Origin: Paragonimus skrjabini miyazakii
Taxonomy: Eukaryota; Platyhelminthes; Trematoda; Plagiorchiida; Troglotrematidae
Assembly: GCA_014338405.1 (NCBI GenBank)
Contig: JTDE01000713.1
Span: forward strand, 19,025 to 83,024
Direction of reading: 5' to 3'
DNA: 64,000 nucleotides
Positions 41,201-46,118 of the stretch are shown one piece after another. A program made the translations under genes and the position numbers. Every line of letters begins with the position of its first letter. The stretch's first letter is position 1. Below the pieces are notes generated by a model that saw nothing but the letters and a program-made list of their open reading frames with translations, made no database searches and was not told where the DNA came from.

Positions 41201-43640
41201 CATAAAACGTAAACTCGGCAATCCAACAGACAATATTTGGTCACAGAACACGCCAGCCGATTGGCAGATGAGGCGTACACCAATGGGACTTCACAATCCA
41301 TAGCGGACACCCAGCGCAGGAGGATCTAAAGACAAACTTTGAACCAGGTCACTGCTAGGAGATTCATATCATACTGACCTGAACCCACTGTTGCGTTGCG
41401 CACAGATTTCCTCTTCCTCATCTCTCCACACTCACTAGGTGCTGTCCCTTGGGCGCTCTCATGTGCACATGTCTAACTGCTCAATTAATTCCCTCGCTCT
41501 GGAAAACAATCTGTAACACACCGTTAGTGCCAATGCGAAACGACTGTAACATATTTACCGGGAGCTACGTCAACTTTGGCGTATAATTCAACGGTTCCTT
41601 TCTGTTTGACGACTAACCAGTAAAAGTTAGCCTTCCGTAAGACGGTAGATACGTTGACCCTGACGCTATAATCACGCAGCACTGTAGCAATAGAGAGCCC
41701 GATAACAACGTTGGTAACGACGGTGAAGTCTCGATTCCGATAAACTTCCTGTCCGGGTTCGGACGGTTTTATCACGACAGGTCTGCTTCAAGATGTATCA
41801 TTAAAGCACACATCGACGTGGCGCACAAACGGGTGCTTACAGCTTTACGCCATAATCGACACTTTTCGAAGCACACTAAGCGGAACATTGTCTTTTACAG
41901 CTTTGACTATGTATTCATCTGGGAATATTTCGTAGACATATCACTGTTCGTATTTGCATTTGAAAGTTCGATTGCAGCAATGAGTTCATACGGGTAAATT
42001 TGGTCGTACGGGAAACTAAATTCGCCTCAGTAAGATGTACTCAGCGTATCAACTGTTATACGCAATTCTCATCCATATCCGTGGGAATGTGGCGGAGAAA
42101 AGATCCCAATGAAATACACTTACATTATCTGTGTCCACAACCAAGAGTGTTCGCTGATGCATGACATATCAAGTTGTCAGGCTTTCCACAGCCAAATATA
42201 CGCAGGAAAAGTAAAATCCTACAAAGTGGCAAACAGTAAACTGATGATAATCCGTTTCGAAATGGTGTTCCTCAGAAAAGTGCGCTTAGGTACATCGCGT
42301 GGAGATCCCATGTTGAATAATCATCGGGTTGTCTGTCTCGATATTGCAGATATAGTTCAGAGACTGGCAATATGAAGTTGACTTGGATTCAGGAAACGGG
42401 AGCGAATATTCAATCGAATTAGGGGATCTAGGTCAGACTTATATAAAGTCCACAAAAACCCACAAAGCAGTTGGGTCATTCACTCATGACTGAAGTACTG
42501 GTGTTTATGTTCGGAAGCCAATGTATTCAATCACAACACTAGATTTGTTCAGCACACCTATAATTCGAAGATTCAAACGGAAGATTTTTTTCTAACTTCA
42601 ATGAGTAAGGTTACAGACTCTGTATCACAGAGTGCCCATTAGCGGGTGCCACAGAAAGTCACACGTAAGCTGAGTGTTGTCAGCTCGTTCAAAAAGGCCC
42701 GGCAAGTCATAGCGCCGAATATTCGGCCGTGCTTGTAAACAAATTTGAATAGATTAACGCAAAAGAGGATATGCGCATGTGGAATCCTGCTTGGCAGGCC
42801 AAAATGGAATGTCATGGGAGCATTGGATTTTGCAGAGACTACGTGCTGCGCCCCAACTGAGAATGAGATGATGTAGAAATTCAACACAGGCGTCGTTAAT
42901 CATCAAACAATAAATGATACACGGGGAAACTGGTCTACGTACGTACGCTTGCGTGTCTAGGTTCAGAGTGTGACAGCGATAGGCGAAGTAATGCCATCAA
43001 ATGAAAACTAGGATAAATACTGACTAACCTGAAATTCTGTTGCTCACGAAGGCCAATCTACCACCGCTAATGTAGCAAAAACTTATAAGTACAACTCGAA
43101 GACCATAGCTGATCACAAATTTAGCGTTCAGAGAGACGTTTCAACTGTACACTTGGGAAAGAAGCAGTCCCTATTAGTGTTGACCGGTACTGTATACCAT
43201 TATTTCGATCGGGAACACAGCCCTGGTCTCTGTGCTCATGAGGCGAGTGCACCGATCACAGCGCCGTAAGCATCACATTTTACGCGACCGAATACTCACG
43301 TGAAAATAAACGATACTGGTAATTGTATGAATGTTCAGGCCCGACCCCGGAAGGTTTCTCTGCCGGACGGGCTAATTACAAAATCAAAGATTGCACAGAT
43401 CGCCTAGAAGACAATATGGACGTTCCATTTCTATACGTTTATAAGGGTCAATATCCGAGCGGTTGTAGCATACACAAGTTCGTATATGTATCACTGTTTT
43501 CATTTCAGAGTATTCTAAATTCCAAGTCCCTCAAAGACAGAATAGAAAATGAGTATCAAAGAGAACGAGAAAAGAAAGACAATCCGCCCATCCAGGACAA
43601 ATCGTCTACGCCTCGTGCAAACCAACCACTTTCTACTTGA
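5024..43640 (+). CDS. IFT80: IFT80, intraflagellar transport protein 80 (spliced, 5' end missing)
   Basis: IFT80 is a subunit of the IFT-B complex, which carries cargo from base to tip of cilia and flagella; in flukes the likely sites are miracidial cilia, flame cells and sperm. Coding segments: 5024-5250, 5290-5400, 5445-5513, 5553-5662, 5710-5799, 5841-5978, 12092-12390, 13548-13622, 13721-13884, 14895-14959, 16255-16390, 18331-18478, 19691-19865, 25832-25921, 29071-29152, 35584-35674, 38481-38604, 43509-43640. All introns are GT-AG and phase is unbroken, giving 775 codons to a TGA stop. The product follows vertebrate IFT80 nearly without gaps: two WD40 propellers (about residues 1-560), then an alpha-helical C-terminal half. 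The first segment starts inside a codon, so an upstream exon with the start and roughly 14 residues is missing; I could not find it in 1-5023. The six 5'-most segments are separated by introns of only 39-47 bp, while later introns reach over 6 kb and are filled with retroelements. Confidence 0.95.
5290..5400 (+). CDS. IFT80: IFT80 coding segment 2
   Basis: It follows a 39-bp intron (5251-5289) and ends at donor GTAAGC. It encodes GVEAHQGAVLSVKWNQDGTS, a typical second WD blade that matches the VEAHCGAVL region of vertebrate IFT80. Confidence 0.93.
5445..5513 (+). CDS. IFT80: IFT80 coding segment 3
   Basis: A 69-bp exon after a 44-bp intron. It encodes GEDGKIKVWSQSGMLRSTLA, including the GxxGxIKVW WD signature. 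The donor is the less usual GTTGGT at 5514, which is needed to keep phase with the next exon. Confidence 0.92.
5553..5662 (+). CDS. IFT80: IFT80 coding segment 4
   Basis: It follows a 39-bp intron. It encodes PIYSLAWGSNTSQIVFTLGK and LQANAKPTA, matching the AGKQLIIKPLQPNAK region of the family. The donor is GTAACT at 5663. Confidence 0.92.
5710..5799 (+). CDS. IFT80: IFT80 coding segment 5
   Basis: It follows a 47-bp intron and is in phase 0. It encodes WKAHEGLILKVDWSHV and ISGAEDCKYK, a strongly conserved WD blade. The donor is GTGGGT at 5800. Confidence 0.94.
5841..5978 (+). CDS. IFT80: IFT80 coding segment 6
   Basis: It follows a 41-bp intron. It encodes VWDTFGRLLY, PITSLAWSPDGKLFAVGSFN and LRLCDKSG. 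This is the last of the short-intron exons; its donor GTAAGT at 5979 opens a 6.1-kb intron. Confidence 0.95.
7342..7565. repeat. GC-rich block with a duplicated 53-bp unit
   Basis: The units at 7342-7394 and 7513-7565 share GAGTGTTGGAATA, CTCGC/ATCGC and CCTCCG with the same spacing and end in CCATC. They lie in a GC-rich island (about 7100-7570) inside an AT-rich 6.1-kb IFT80 intron. This could be the 5' untranslated region of a retroelement; no protein homology is seen. Confidence 0.5.
7947..8110 (+). repeat. Left arm of PLE-flanking inverted repeat
   Basis: It reads AATAACAGCATTGTCTCA, then GGCTGATGCTG and TATATCAATATAAGAGA. The reverse complement of 9278-9446 reads the same order with few changes. 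Confidence 0.8.
9278..9446 (-). repeat. Right arm of PLE-flanking inverted repeat
   Basis: Inverted counterpart of 7947-8110, with TCTCTTATATTGATATATAC, TTCGTATAGATGCAACGAAA and an outer ATT-repeat end. Confidence 0.8.
9447..12091. other. Remainder of IFT80 intron 6
   Basis: No protein homology was recognised. An (ATG)6-type microsatellite at 10470-10487 could be a retroelement 3' tail. Otherwise nothing beyond AT-rich intron sequence is seen. Confidence 0.5.
10470..10487. repeat. (ATG)n microsatellite
   Basis: Six trinucleotide units in a row. Similar runs end the RTE-like elements in this window, but no element body is recognisable beside this one. Confidence 0.7.
12092..12390 (+). CDS. 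IFT80: IFT80 coding segment 7
   Basis: The largest exon (299 bp), with acceptor TAG at 12089-12091 and donor GTGAGT. It begins WSYSVEKTKTGSLLNLRWS and continues through a conserved core with LDYRDRIPTASL and SQCYIY. It covers the end of the first propeller and the start of the second. Confidence 0.95.
12391..13547 (+). other. IFT80 intron, no recognised content
   Basis: 1.16 kb of AT-rich intron bounded by GTGAGT and TTTTCAG. No repeat or coding homology was noticed. Confidence 0.5.
13548..13622 (+). CDS. IFT80: IFT80 coding segment 8
   Basis: The acceptor TTTTCAG ends at 13547 and the donor is GTGAGT. It encodes STSNFNTPIITDLRESNVTL, matching the NTPIIFDLKEGTVSL stretch of the family. Confidence 0.92.
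13721..13884 (+). CDS. IFT80: IFT80 coding segment 9
   Basis: The acceptor is CCACAG and the donor GTAAGC. It encodes YFVLVDGANIYVYTYDARLV, then LRTDMLQADGLALCNDTLAV. This is the second-propeller blade preceding the DEK/DER motif. Confidence 0.94.
13885..14894 (+). other. IFT80 intron with an unexplained 108-codon frame
   Basis: A plus-strand open frame at 14337-14663 has no recognisable motif. It could be retroelement gag-like debris or chance. Nothing else was noticed. Confidence 0.4.
14895..14959 (+). CDS. IFT80: IFT80 coding segment 10
   Basis: A 65-bp exon behind a T-rich acceptor. It encodes IYLFETETGKPIGDGKPIIH, matching the FEASTGKPLGDGK signature. The donor GTTCGT has T at +3 and is required for phase with the next exon. 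Confidence 0.9.
14960..16254 (+). other. IFT80 intron, no recognised content
   Basis: 1.3 kb of intron. Small hairpins such as 16000-16020 (ACGAGCT...AGCTCGT) are seen; no element is recognised. Confidence 0.45.
16255..16390 (+). CDS. IFT80: IFT80 coding segment 11
   Basis: The acceptor is ATACAG and the donor GTATGT. It encodes TEVLQIGLDQCGPPLDRRMA, then LLDRNKDLYLMSV and RKLVKL. The IALDQ and DKNRDL landmarks of the family are both recognisable. Confidence 0.93.
16455..16665 (-). mobile_element. 3' UTR fragment of the RTE-like element, inverted copy
   Basis: The reverse complement of this stretch matches 22840-23030, the 3' end of the 20-23 kb RTE-like copy. It shares GTGTGGCAGTTA, GTGAACCACTGAT, GCTGTCTATGA and the (ATG/GAT)n tail. 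It is a severely 5'-truncated insertion on the minus strand of an IFT80 intron. Confidence 0.75.
17763..17802. repeat. (TC)n pyrimidine-rich microsatellite
   Basis: Roughly 40 bp of CT dinucleotides interrupted by short T and C runs, within an IFT80 intron. Confidence 0.8.
18331..18478 (+). CDS. IFT80: IFT80 coding segment 12
   Basis: The acceptor is TTTTCAG and the donor GTAAGT at 18479. It encodes MATSMVWSETSNLLAAVANE, then LTIWFYPN, matching the last WD blade (IVWYYPN in vertebrates). Confidence 0.93.
19010..19101. mobile_element. 92-bp fold-back (MITE-like) palindrome
   Basis: The outer arms CTAGTGTT and AACACTAG begin two long inverted arms (ATAACAGGCAGTTTCG against CGAAACTGCTTGTTAT). 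Inside is a second nested inverted pair (GTGAGTAGTA / TACTACTCAC). The whole sequence can fold into one hairpin with few mismatches. This is the form of a fold-back MITE; no matching autonomous transposon is seen here. Confidence 0.6.
19691..19865 (+). CDS. IFT80: IFT80 coding segment 13
   Basis: The acceptor is GTTACAG and the donor GTATGT. It encodes VTIRRSNGSVVSFGVSPYID, then LTNKWQEALGLCRNAK. This is the transition from the second propeller to the helical C-terminal region. Confidence 0.94.
20155..23040 (+). mobile_element. RTE-like non-LTR retrotransposon, decayed
   Basis: Blocks in order: APE endonuclease at 20161-20440 (SAYAPTDC, VVLAKDMNVQVGRL, LFLASTSFRH); linker and RT start at 20840-21285; RT with VPIFKKGIKGFCENHRGISL at 21285-21490; a junk or deleted interval around 21595-21735; RT continuation at 21740-21905 with SPFLFDFVMD; then FEMRFAASKCEVLLQDCC, VYLGNCVSGGG and LDHRCLRSIAGVS to 22390; and a C-terminal domain at 22476-22741 (RLPSWGSRDSEDWWLETIGE, RAQWRECFR). 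The 3' UTR ends at about 23020 in an ATGATGATG tail, typical of RTE elements that lack poly(A). Stops, frameshifts and loss of the catalytic YADD (read as stop-ADN) show it is inactive. It lies sense-oriented in an IFT80 intron. Confidence 0.85.
23880..25010 (+). mobile_element. Penelope-like element fragment, RT half
   Basis: The first block encodes MEAPGMRNIRKMYKDGAPLR, then PTLYMKNSPYHEFARWLVDI, the start of the PLE reverse transcriptase (RP..SM..SPYH..ARWL). Later broken frames give TRREEGMLQPLVNREATFSE, FHRARLSYTCNKLQTEQEVL and ANGFPETL, the thumb and linker region. Multiple stops show decay. It is paired with an inverted partial copy at 25240-25640. Confidence 0.75.
25240..25640 (-). 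mobile_element. Penelope-like element fragment, inverted partial copy
   Basis: The reverse complement of 25250-25450 closely matches 23860-24060, including the EAPEMRNISKIHKDGA and NSPYHEYAR coding blocks. Upstream on this strand the frame continues as MSDLKYWIPFSSFNTTKRRF and VNNLFSHISRDIQ, which is missing from the plus-strand copy. The two copies form a roughly 200-bp inverted repeat about 1.2 kb apart. Confidence 0.75.
25832..25921 (+). CDS. IFT80: IFT80 coding segment 14
   Basis: In phase 0, with acceptor GTTACAG and donor GTAAGT. It encodes DKHLWACLAGFATYAKDLDI, then AEVAFAEIEE, a conserved helical repeat. It is separated from segment 13 by about 6 kb of retroelement debris. Confidence 0.94.
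25922..29070 (+). other. IFT80 intron, no recognised content
   Basis: 3.1 kb of AT-rich sequence without any coding homology that I could identify. Probably old, unrecognisable repeats. Confidence 0.45.
29071..29152 (+). CDS. IFT80: IFT80 coding segment 15
   Basis: The acceptor is AAATTAG and the donor GTAAGT. It encodes VDKVEYLRYIKKLPTKELRA, then EMLLFSG, matching the DKVQYI and LLFSG landmarks. Confidence 0.93.
29430..29965 (+). mobile_element. RTE-like fragment, C-terminal half, highly decayed
   Basis: It is collinear with 22000-22545 of the larger copy. It has the CTCCTGCAAGACTGCTGTGA (LLQDCC) block, a degenerate VYLG.C.SG block, the TTACTTTACGGCTACC (LLYG) block and the GCCGACTGGCGTAA block. 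There are many stops and shifts. It ends where a second, better preserved RT fragment begins. Confidence 0.65.
29966..30844 (+). mobile_element. RTE-like fragment, RT domain, interrupted by assembly gap
   Basis: Before the gap: LTRLLQTIWETEEVPRDWCL, then PIFKKGSRSLCDNHRGISLV, the RT fingers. After the gap: MLDRLSDRAGLYGMRFAPSK, CKVLLQDWG and ISARIAKARVAFAKLRHL. It is better preserved than the neighbouring 29430-29965 fragment, so it is a younger copy or another subfamily. The gap length (420 N) is roughly what the missing RT palm, including YADD, would need. Confidence 0.8.
30126..30545. other. Assembly gap (420 N)
   Basis: Run of N inside the RTE-like RT domain. Open frames reported across it are artefacts. 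Confidence 0.99.
30845..33940 (+). other. IFT80 intron, no recognised gene
   Basis: 3.1 kb with a few short open frames (for example 31675-31971) lacking recognisable motifs. An (ATG)n run at 33197-33211 may mark an old retroelement 3' end. Confidence 0.4.
33943..33998. repeat. PLE terminal direct repeat, left copy
   Basis: CATTGTAAACTC, then TTCGAGTGGTTGGCCAATCA, then AGCTACAAAGTATTTATTA; the same order recurs at 35146-35201. Confidence 0.85.
35146..35201. repeat. PLE terminal direct repeat, right copy
   Basis: Second copy of the 56-bp repeat. It differs from 33943-33998 at only a few positions and abuts the upstream end of the PLE open frame. Confidence 0.85.
35584..35674 (+). CDS. IFT80: IFT80 coding segment 16
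   Basis: The acceptor is CATTCAG and the donor GTGAGT. It encodes EYQDAEGILLQAGLYFRAIM, then LHCYNWDR. It matches the family's EAEIVLLQAGL and LYNWERALELA. Confidence 0.94.
35675..36975 (+). other. IFT80 intron, no recognised content
   Basis: Short unassigned open frames only. No conserved motif was noticed. Confidence 0.4.
36980..37070 (-). mobile_element. Short Penelope-like remnant
   Basis: The stretch CTTTGGTCCGTTTGGACAAA, then CCAACATATTCTGTTG and AGAAAAATGAGTGTAC, parallels 34565-34640 of the better preserved PLE, where it encodes the GIY-YIG region. About 90 bp. Confidence 0.6.
37530..38060 (-). mobile_element. Penelope-like remnant related to the 8-9 kb copy
   Basis: 37550-37610 (ACAGTTGTTTCTAAACG, then CTTCTGGATAGCAACAGCT) matches 8145-8205. 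37855-37875 matches 8490-8510 (GGTCGTTTCACACA), and 37965-38035 matches 8660-8735 (GTAACCGTTTAG). The order and strand are conserved, so this is a second, more decayed copy of the same PLE subfamily. Confidence 0.6.
38481..38604 (+). CDS. IFT80: IFT80 coding segment 17
   Basis: The acceptor is TTCTTAG and the donor GTGAGC. It encodes ALELATKYNVALDIVASVRH, then PKYLALPKQ. It completes the ALELA helical motif begun in segment 16. Confidence 0.93.
39055..39280 (+). repeat. Inverted repeat of an unnamed element, left copy
   Basis: It includes GTGTTACAGAT, TTTCCAGAGTGAGG, AGTAGACATG, GCACATGATAACGCCCAAGG and, further on, TATGACATTAATTTG and TTTAAAGCAGCGG. Each block recurs in the same order in the reverse complement of 41020-41520. 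Confidence 0.65.
40495..40574 (-). tRNA. tRNA-like sequence (pseudogene or SINE head)
   Basis: The minus strand has a perfect 7-bp acceptor stem (GGCTTCG / CGAAGCC), an A box in TAGCTCAGCTGGTAGAGCG and a B box GGTTCGAAT. It is 80 nt long. The middle does not fold into a normal anticodon arm: the best stem, TGCC/GGCA, encloses GCGTTGA with C rather than T before GTT, and a 12-nt stretch follows. A G-G mismatch closes the T loop. It is most likely a tRNA pseudogene or the head of a tRNA-derived SINE. It lies directly downstream of the transposase remnant on the same strand. Confidence 0.6.
40610..40860 (-). pseudogene. DDE transposase remnant
   Basis: The minus-strand frame reads PYKFFHAVTLRDIDEQKQL, then TKWFQTAVFRQPSLMGGIIF, VDEAVFYIHVGVNTKHQVY and, after a stop, ENSRVLKEVHLYF. 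The pattern PYK...D...F...P.....IIF.DEA.F...G.VN..N and EN.RV..E resembles the middle of Tc1/mariner-related DDE transposases. Conserved Asn and Trp residues are changed and stops are present. It sits between the inverted repeats at 39055-39280 and 41020-41520. Confidence 0.45.
41020..41520 (-). repeat. Inverted repeat of an unnamed element, right copy
   Basis: The reverse complement shows GTGTGTTACAGATTG, TTTCCAGAGCGAGGGAATTA, AGACATGTGCACATGAGAGC, GCCCAAGGGACAG, then TATGACCTTAATATG and TTTAAAGCAGCGG, matching 39055-39280. This copy carries extra sequence between the last two groups. Confidence 0.65.
41530..43508 (+). other. Last IFT80 intron, 3' part, no recognised content
   Basis: Several short open frames with no recognised motif. 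No element was identified. Confidence 0.4.
43509..43640 (+). CDS. IFT80: IFT80 coding segment 18 (last, with stop)
   Basis: The acceptor TTTCAG ends at 43508 and the stop is TGA. It encodes SILNSKSLKDRIENEYQRER, then a short charged and polar tail. Alignment to the vertebrate C-terminus by eye needs no gap. The open frame continues upstream through the intron to 43323, but the acceptor and phase define the true start. Confidence 0.9.
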   Translation, partial: SILNSKSLKDRIENEYQREREKKDNPPIQDKSSTPRANQPLST

Positions 43641-43673
43641 CTTGTTTTGCATTTTTTCGGAAAAAGGAATACA

Positions 43674-43679
43674 AATAAA
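43674..43679 (+). terminator. IFT80 polyadenylation signal AATAAA
   Basis: A canonical AATAAA hexamer lies 34 bp after the IFT80 stop codon, the spacing expected for a compact trematode 3' UTR. It is inferred from position only. Confidence 0.6.
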
Positions 43680-43977
43680 TTACTGATCCCTACCCACATT
43701 AAACGAATGATTAGTTGCTTCAACCGTATTTTGTTCCCGATTATCCTTACAGCGGCTTGACGACAGTGTCTGTCCAAAAGTATAAAGATGAAGCATTAGA
43801 ATTAAAGGGTAGTTCAGCGAACAGTCTGTTCTCGGCTATTCATCACCCGATAGACTACATAAAAAAATTATAACATGGTTGTTACACAGTTGCGACAAAC
43901 GATCCAGGGATGGAAGGTGATCAGGTATGAAAGTGATCTCTGGAGTTGCCAAGATAGTGGCCGGTGGCTAATGGTCA

Positions 43978-44480
43978 TCATAGGGTCTGGATGAATTTTT
44001 GATGAATGCACAACAGTGAATCGTGCAGCCGAATTTCGACTCCTTTGGATTGACGACTGCGCAAACGGTGAATGGGTTGGAAGGTAATTTCCGGTGAGAC
44101 TTGGTATCCTGAGTCAATGAGACGGGCCAGGGTTGCACTCGAAGTTGAATTCACTTCACCCTCAGTCAGCCATATGAAGTGGTTTTCACATATACGCTGA
44201 TGAAGGCGCTTGGTTGTGTGACTGAAGTAACCTGCTTCACAGAAGCACGTGAAAGAGTAAATAAGCTCATACACTTAAGAAACCTTTGGGTTATATGCAA
44301 ACTACCGGGCTGGATCTGAACGAGGTTCTCAATTGTATCACCCTGAAGGTCTTGTCAATTATATTACTAGTTCTATGAGTCACAGGTTCAGCCAAAGCCT
44401 CATCACAGTAATCTAACGGCATATAAATCTTCTCTCCCGCAGATGGAAGTTCAACTTTCGATACTGTCAGTCTCATGTGT
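43978..44480 (-). mobile_element. Penelope-like remnant between the two genes (GIY-YIG)
   Basis: 44274-43978 encodes LIYSFTCFCEAGYFSHTTKR, LHQRICENHFIWL and LCIHQKFIQTL, a GIY-YIG domain whose YVGRT core has decayed to YFSHT. Upstream, 44476-44291 gives EKIYMPLDYCDEALAEP and RTSFRSSPVV, the linker that precedes GIY-YIG in the 34-35 kb copy. It lies downstream of both stop codons. Confidence 0.75.
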
Positions 44481-44569
44481 GTTACGAAATTTTACAGGGC
44501 AAGCATCCTAAGCGAATGATCGTCTCAAAAATATAATTTCCGCTTCAATCGTATCACTAGTAGATATCT

Positions 44570-44780
44570 TCATAGCTCTGTGTAACAAACTAGGGCGGTT
44601 TCTTTTCTGCCTTGGGTACGTAATTGAAAAACCAGTGTACTGATTGTTTCAAGCCTGGTGGAACAAGTTACGTTGGTCGCACAACCAGGTGTCTTTCTCA
44701 GGGGATACATGAAAACCACCCCAAATGGCTGACTAAAGGCGAGGTGAAGCCCATTTGGTGTGCAATTCCGACTCATGAGG
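44570..44780 (+). mobile_element. Penelope-like remnant, opposite strand (GIY-YIG)
   Basis: The plus-strand frame includes CFKPGGTSYVGRTTRCLSQG, then IHENHPKWLTKGEVK, a GIY-YIG endonuclease core with the YVGRT motif kept. It is head to head with the 43978-44480 copy, so two insertions or an inversion occupy the intergenic space. Confidence 0.75.
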
Positions 44781-44799
44781 CTTCGTTTCATTGGAAATG

Positions 44800-45719
44800 A
44801 CTTTCAGCCACTTACCTCTTCATCCATCCACTGTAGTCAAATGCTACATGCCGATCACCGCGTTCAATTACGCAAACAAAAATTGTGCATCAGAGGATAT
44901 TTGTTCGTGTCTTAAGGTTATCATGATCACCGTTACCTAATTGATAACCCGGCGAATTAGTATACAAAACCGTCTGATACAATCCTACGGGAATCAACGT
45001 AATCAACAGAAATCTTTCGTCCAGTTTGGTGAGATTCAGACACTTTCAAATCCACCTGGCATCATCATTATTTTCAATTTTGAGCCGTATCATAGATACA
45101 ATCAAGAGTTTACATTAACTAGAGTCATACACTCAAGATCGACACTGCGGCTCGATCATGATTTCGGATGATACAGCAGAGGGTTTGTTTGTGTCCTCAG
45201 CTTTATAAAACTCTACGAAAATACTTCACATGAGGGCGCCTACCATCATGAGAACGTATAACTGAAAATGTTGGTGGCTTATTGTAAAAAAAGAAATCCT
45301 GCCAAAGCTTTGATTGGATTTCCATGCGATCAAATGTTACGGGGCGAAATGCGACGATTAAGTTACAGTCTCCTGTCTCAAGTGTTTCGACTCAATCATC
45401 GATAGGGTTGGAATAGTCATTTCCAGGCGGCTAGTGTTGACAACACAGAATGCTACTGTCATGGAAATGATTTCTAAACTTTCCAAACCTCCACTGAGGT
45501 AGTTAGATTGTGGATTATCAATATCAGTAAACACCAAATGTTCACTTTAACTCGACAGTTCATACCATAGTTTTGGCTATCATCAAGCGGATGGTCCCCA
45601 TCATCAGAAGAAAACATGCTACAGTTTAAACTGAGAATATTCGATTTTATGTGCACGAGAATAAAAACCAATTAGATAATATTGTACACAAAGATGCAGG
45701 CTCAGTGAATATGTTAAAA
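44800..45719. other. AQR 3' flank, no recognised content
   Basis: It should contain the AQR 3' UTR on the minus strand. No clear minus-strand AATAAA was spotted near the stop. Confidence 0.4.
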
Positions 45720-46118
45720 TCAATCATCGGCAGAGGACGCTGTTTGACTTGGAACATCTTTGACCGACTCGACTGATTCGGTAGCCCCGTCAAAAGACAG
45801 CTCAGCCTTCTCAAGGGCGGCGGGCACCATTTCAATGTCAGAACTGGATGGCGCTTGTATTTCGGGTGCGGGTTCACTAGTAAGTGCTTCTGTGGTTTGT
45901 ACACCGGGTTTGGTTGACCTGAGTGAGGAATCAACCGCCGGTTTGATTGTTTGGGATCTTTTGGCTTCTAGTCTGGCTAACAAGGCGCTCACCCGTTCCT
46001 CGTAAAGCTTATGAACATAGGTAGTCATGCCAACCATGTCATTGATTACCAGCGGAGGTTGTGTGAGCATATCAGTCTGAAGTCTTTGCGAAGCTGAAGC
46101 CGCCGCTCGTTGTGGGTC
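45720..46118 (-). CDS. AQR: AQR coding segment n (last, with stop)
   Basis: The acceptor TTATCAG ends at 46119 and the stop is TGA at 45722-45720. The segment begins DPQRAAASASQRLQ, then VINDMVGMTTYVHKLYEE, which aligns with the family's NMPQMANFVYNMY. A low-complexity Ser/Glu/Thr/Pro-rich acidic tail follows, as in other AQR proteins. A further small exon between m and n cannot be excluded, but phase does not require one. Confidence 0.88.
   Translation of the reverse strand, partial: DPQRAAASASQRLQTDMLTQPPLVINDMVGMTTYVHKLYEERVSALLARLEAKRSQTIKPAVDSSLRSTKPGVQTTEALTSEPAPEIQAPSSSDIEMVPAALEKAELSFDGATESVESVKDVPSQTASSADD

Noticed and set aside
43323..43508. Upstream extension of the last IFT80 open frame
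   Set aside because: It is intronic. A TTTCAG acceptor and phase 0 place the exon start at 43509, and the upstream residues have no similarity to IFT80.
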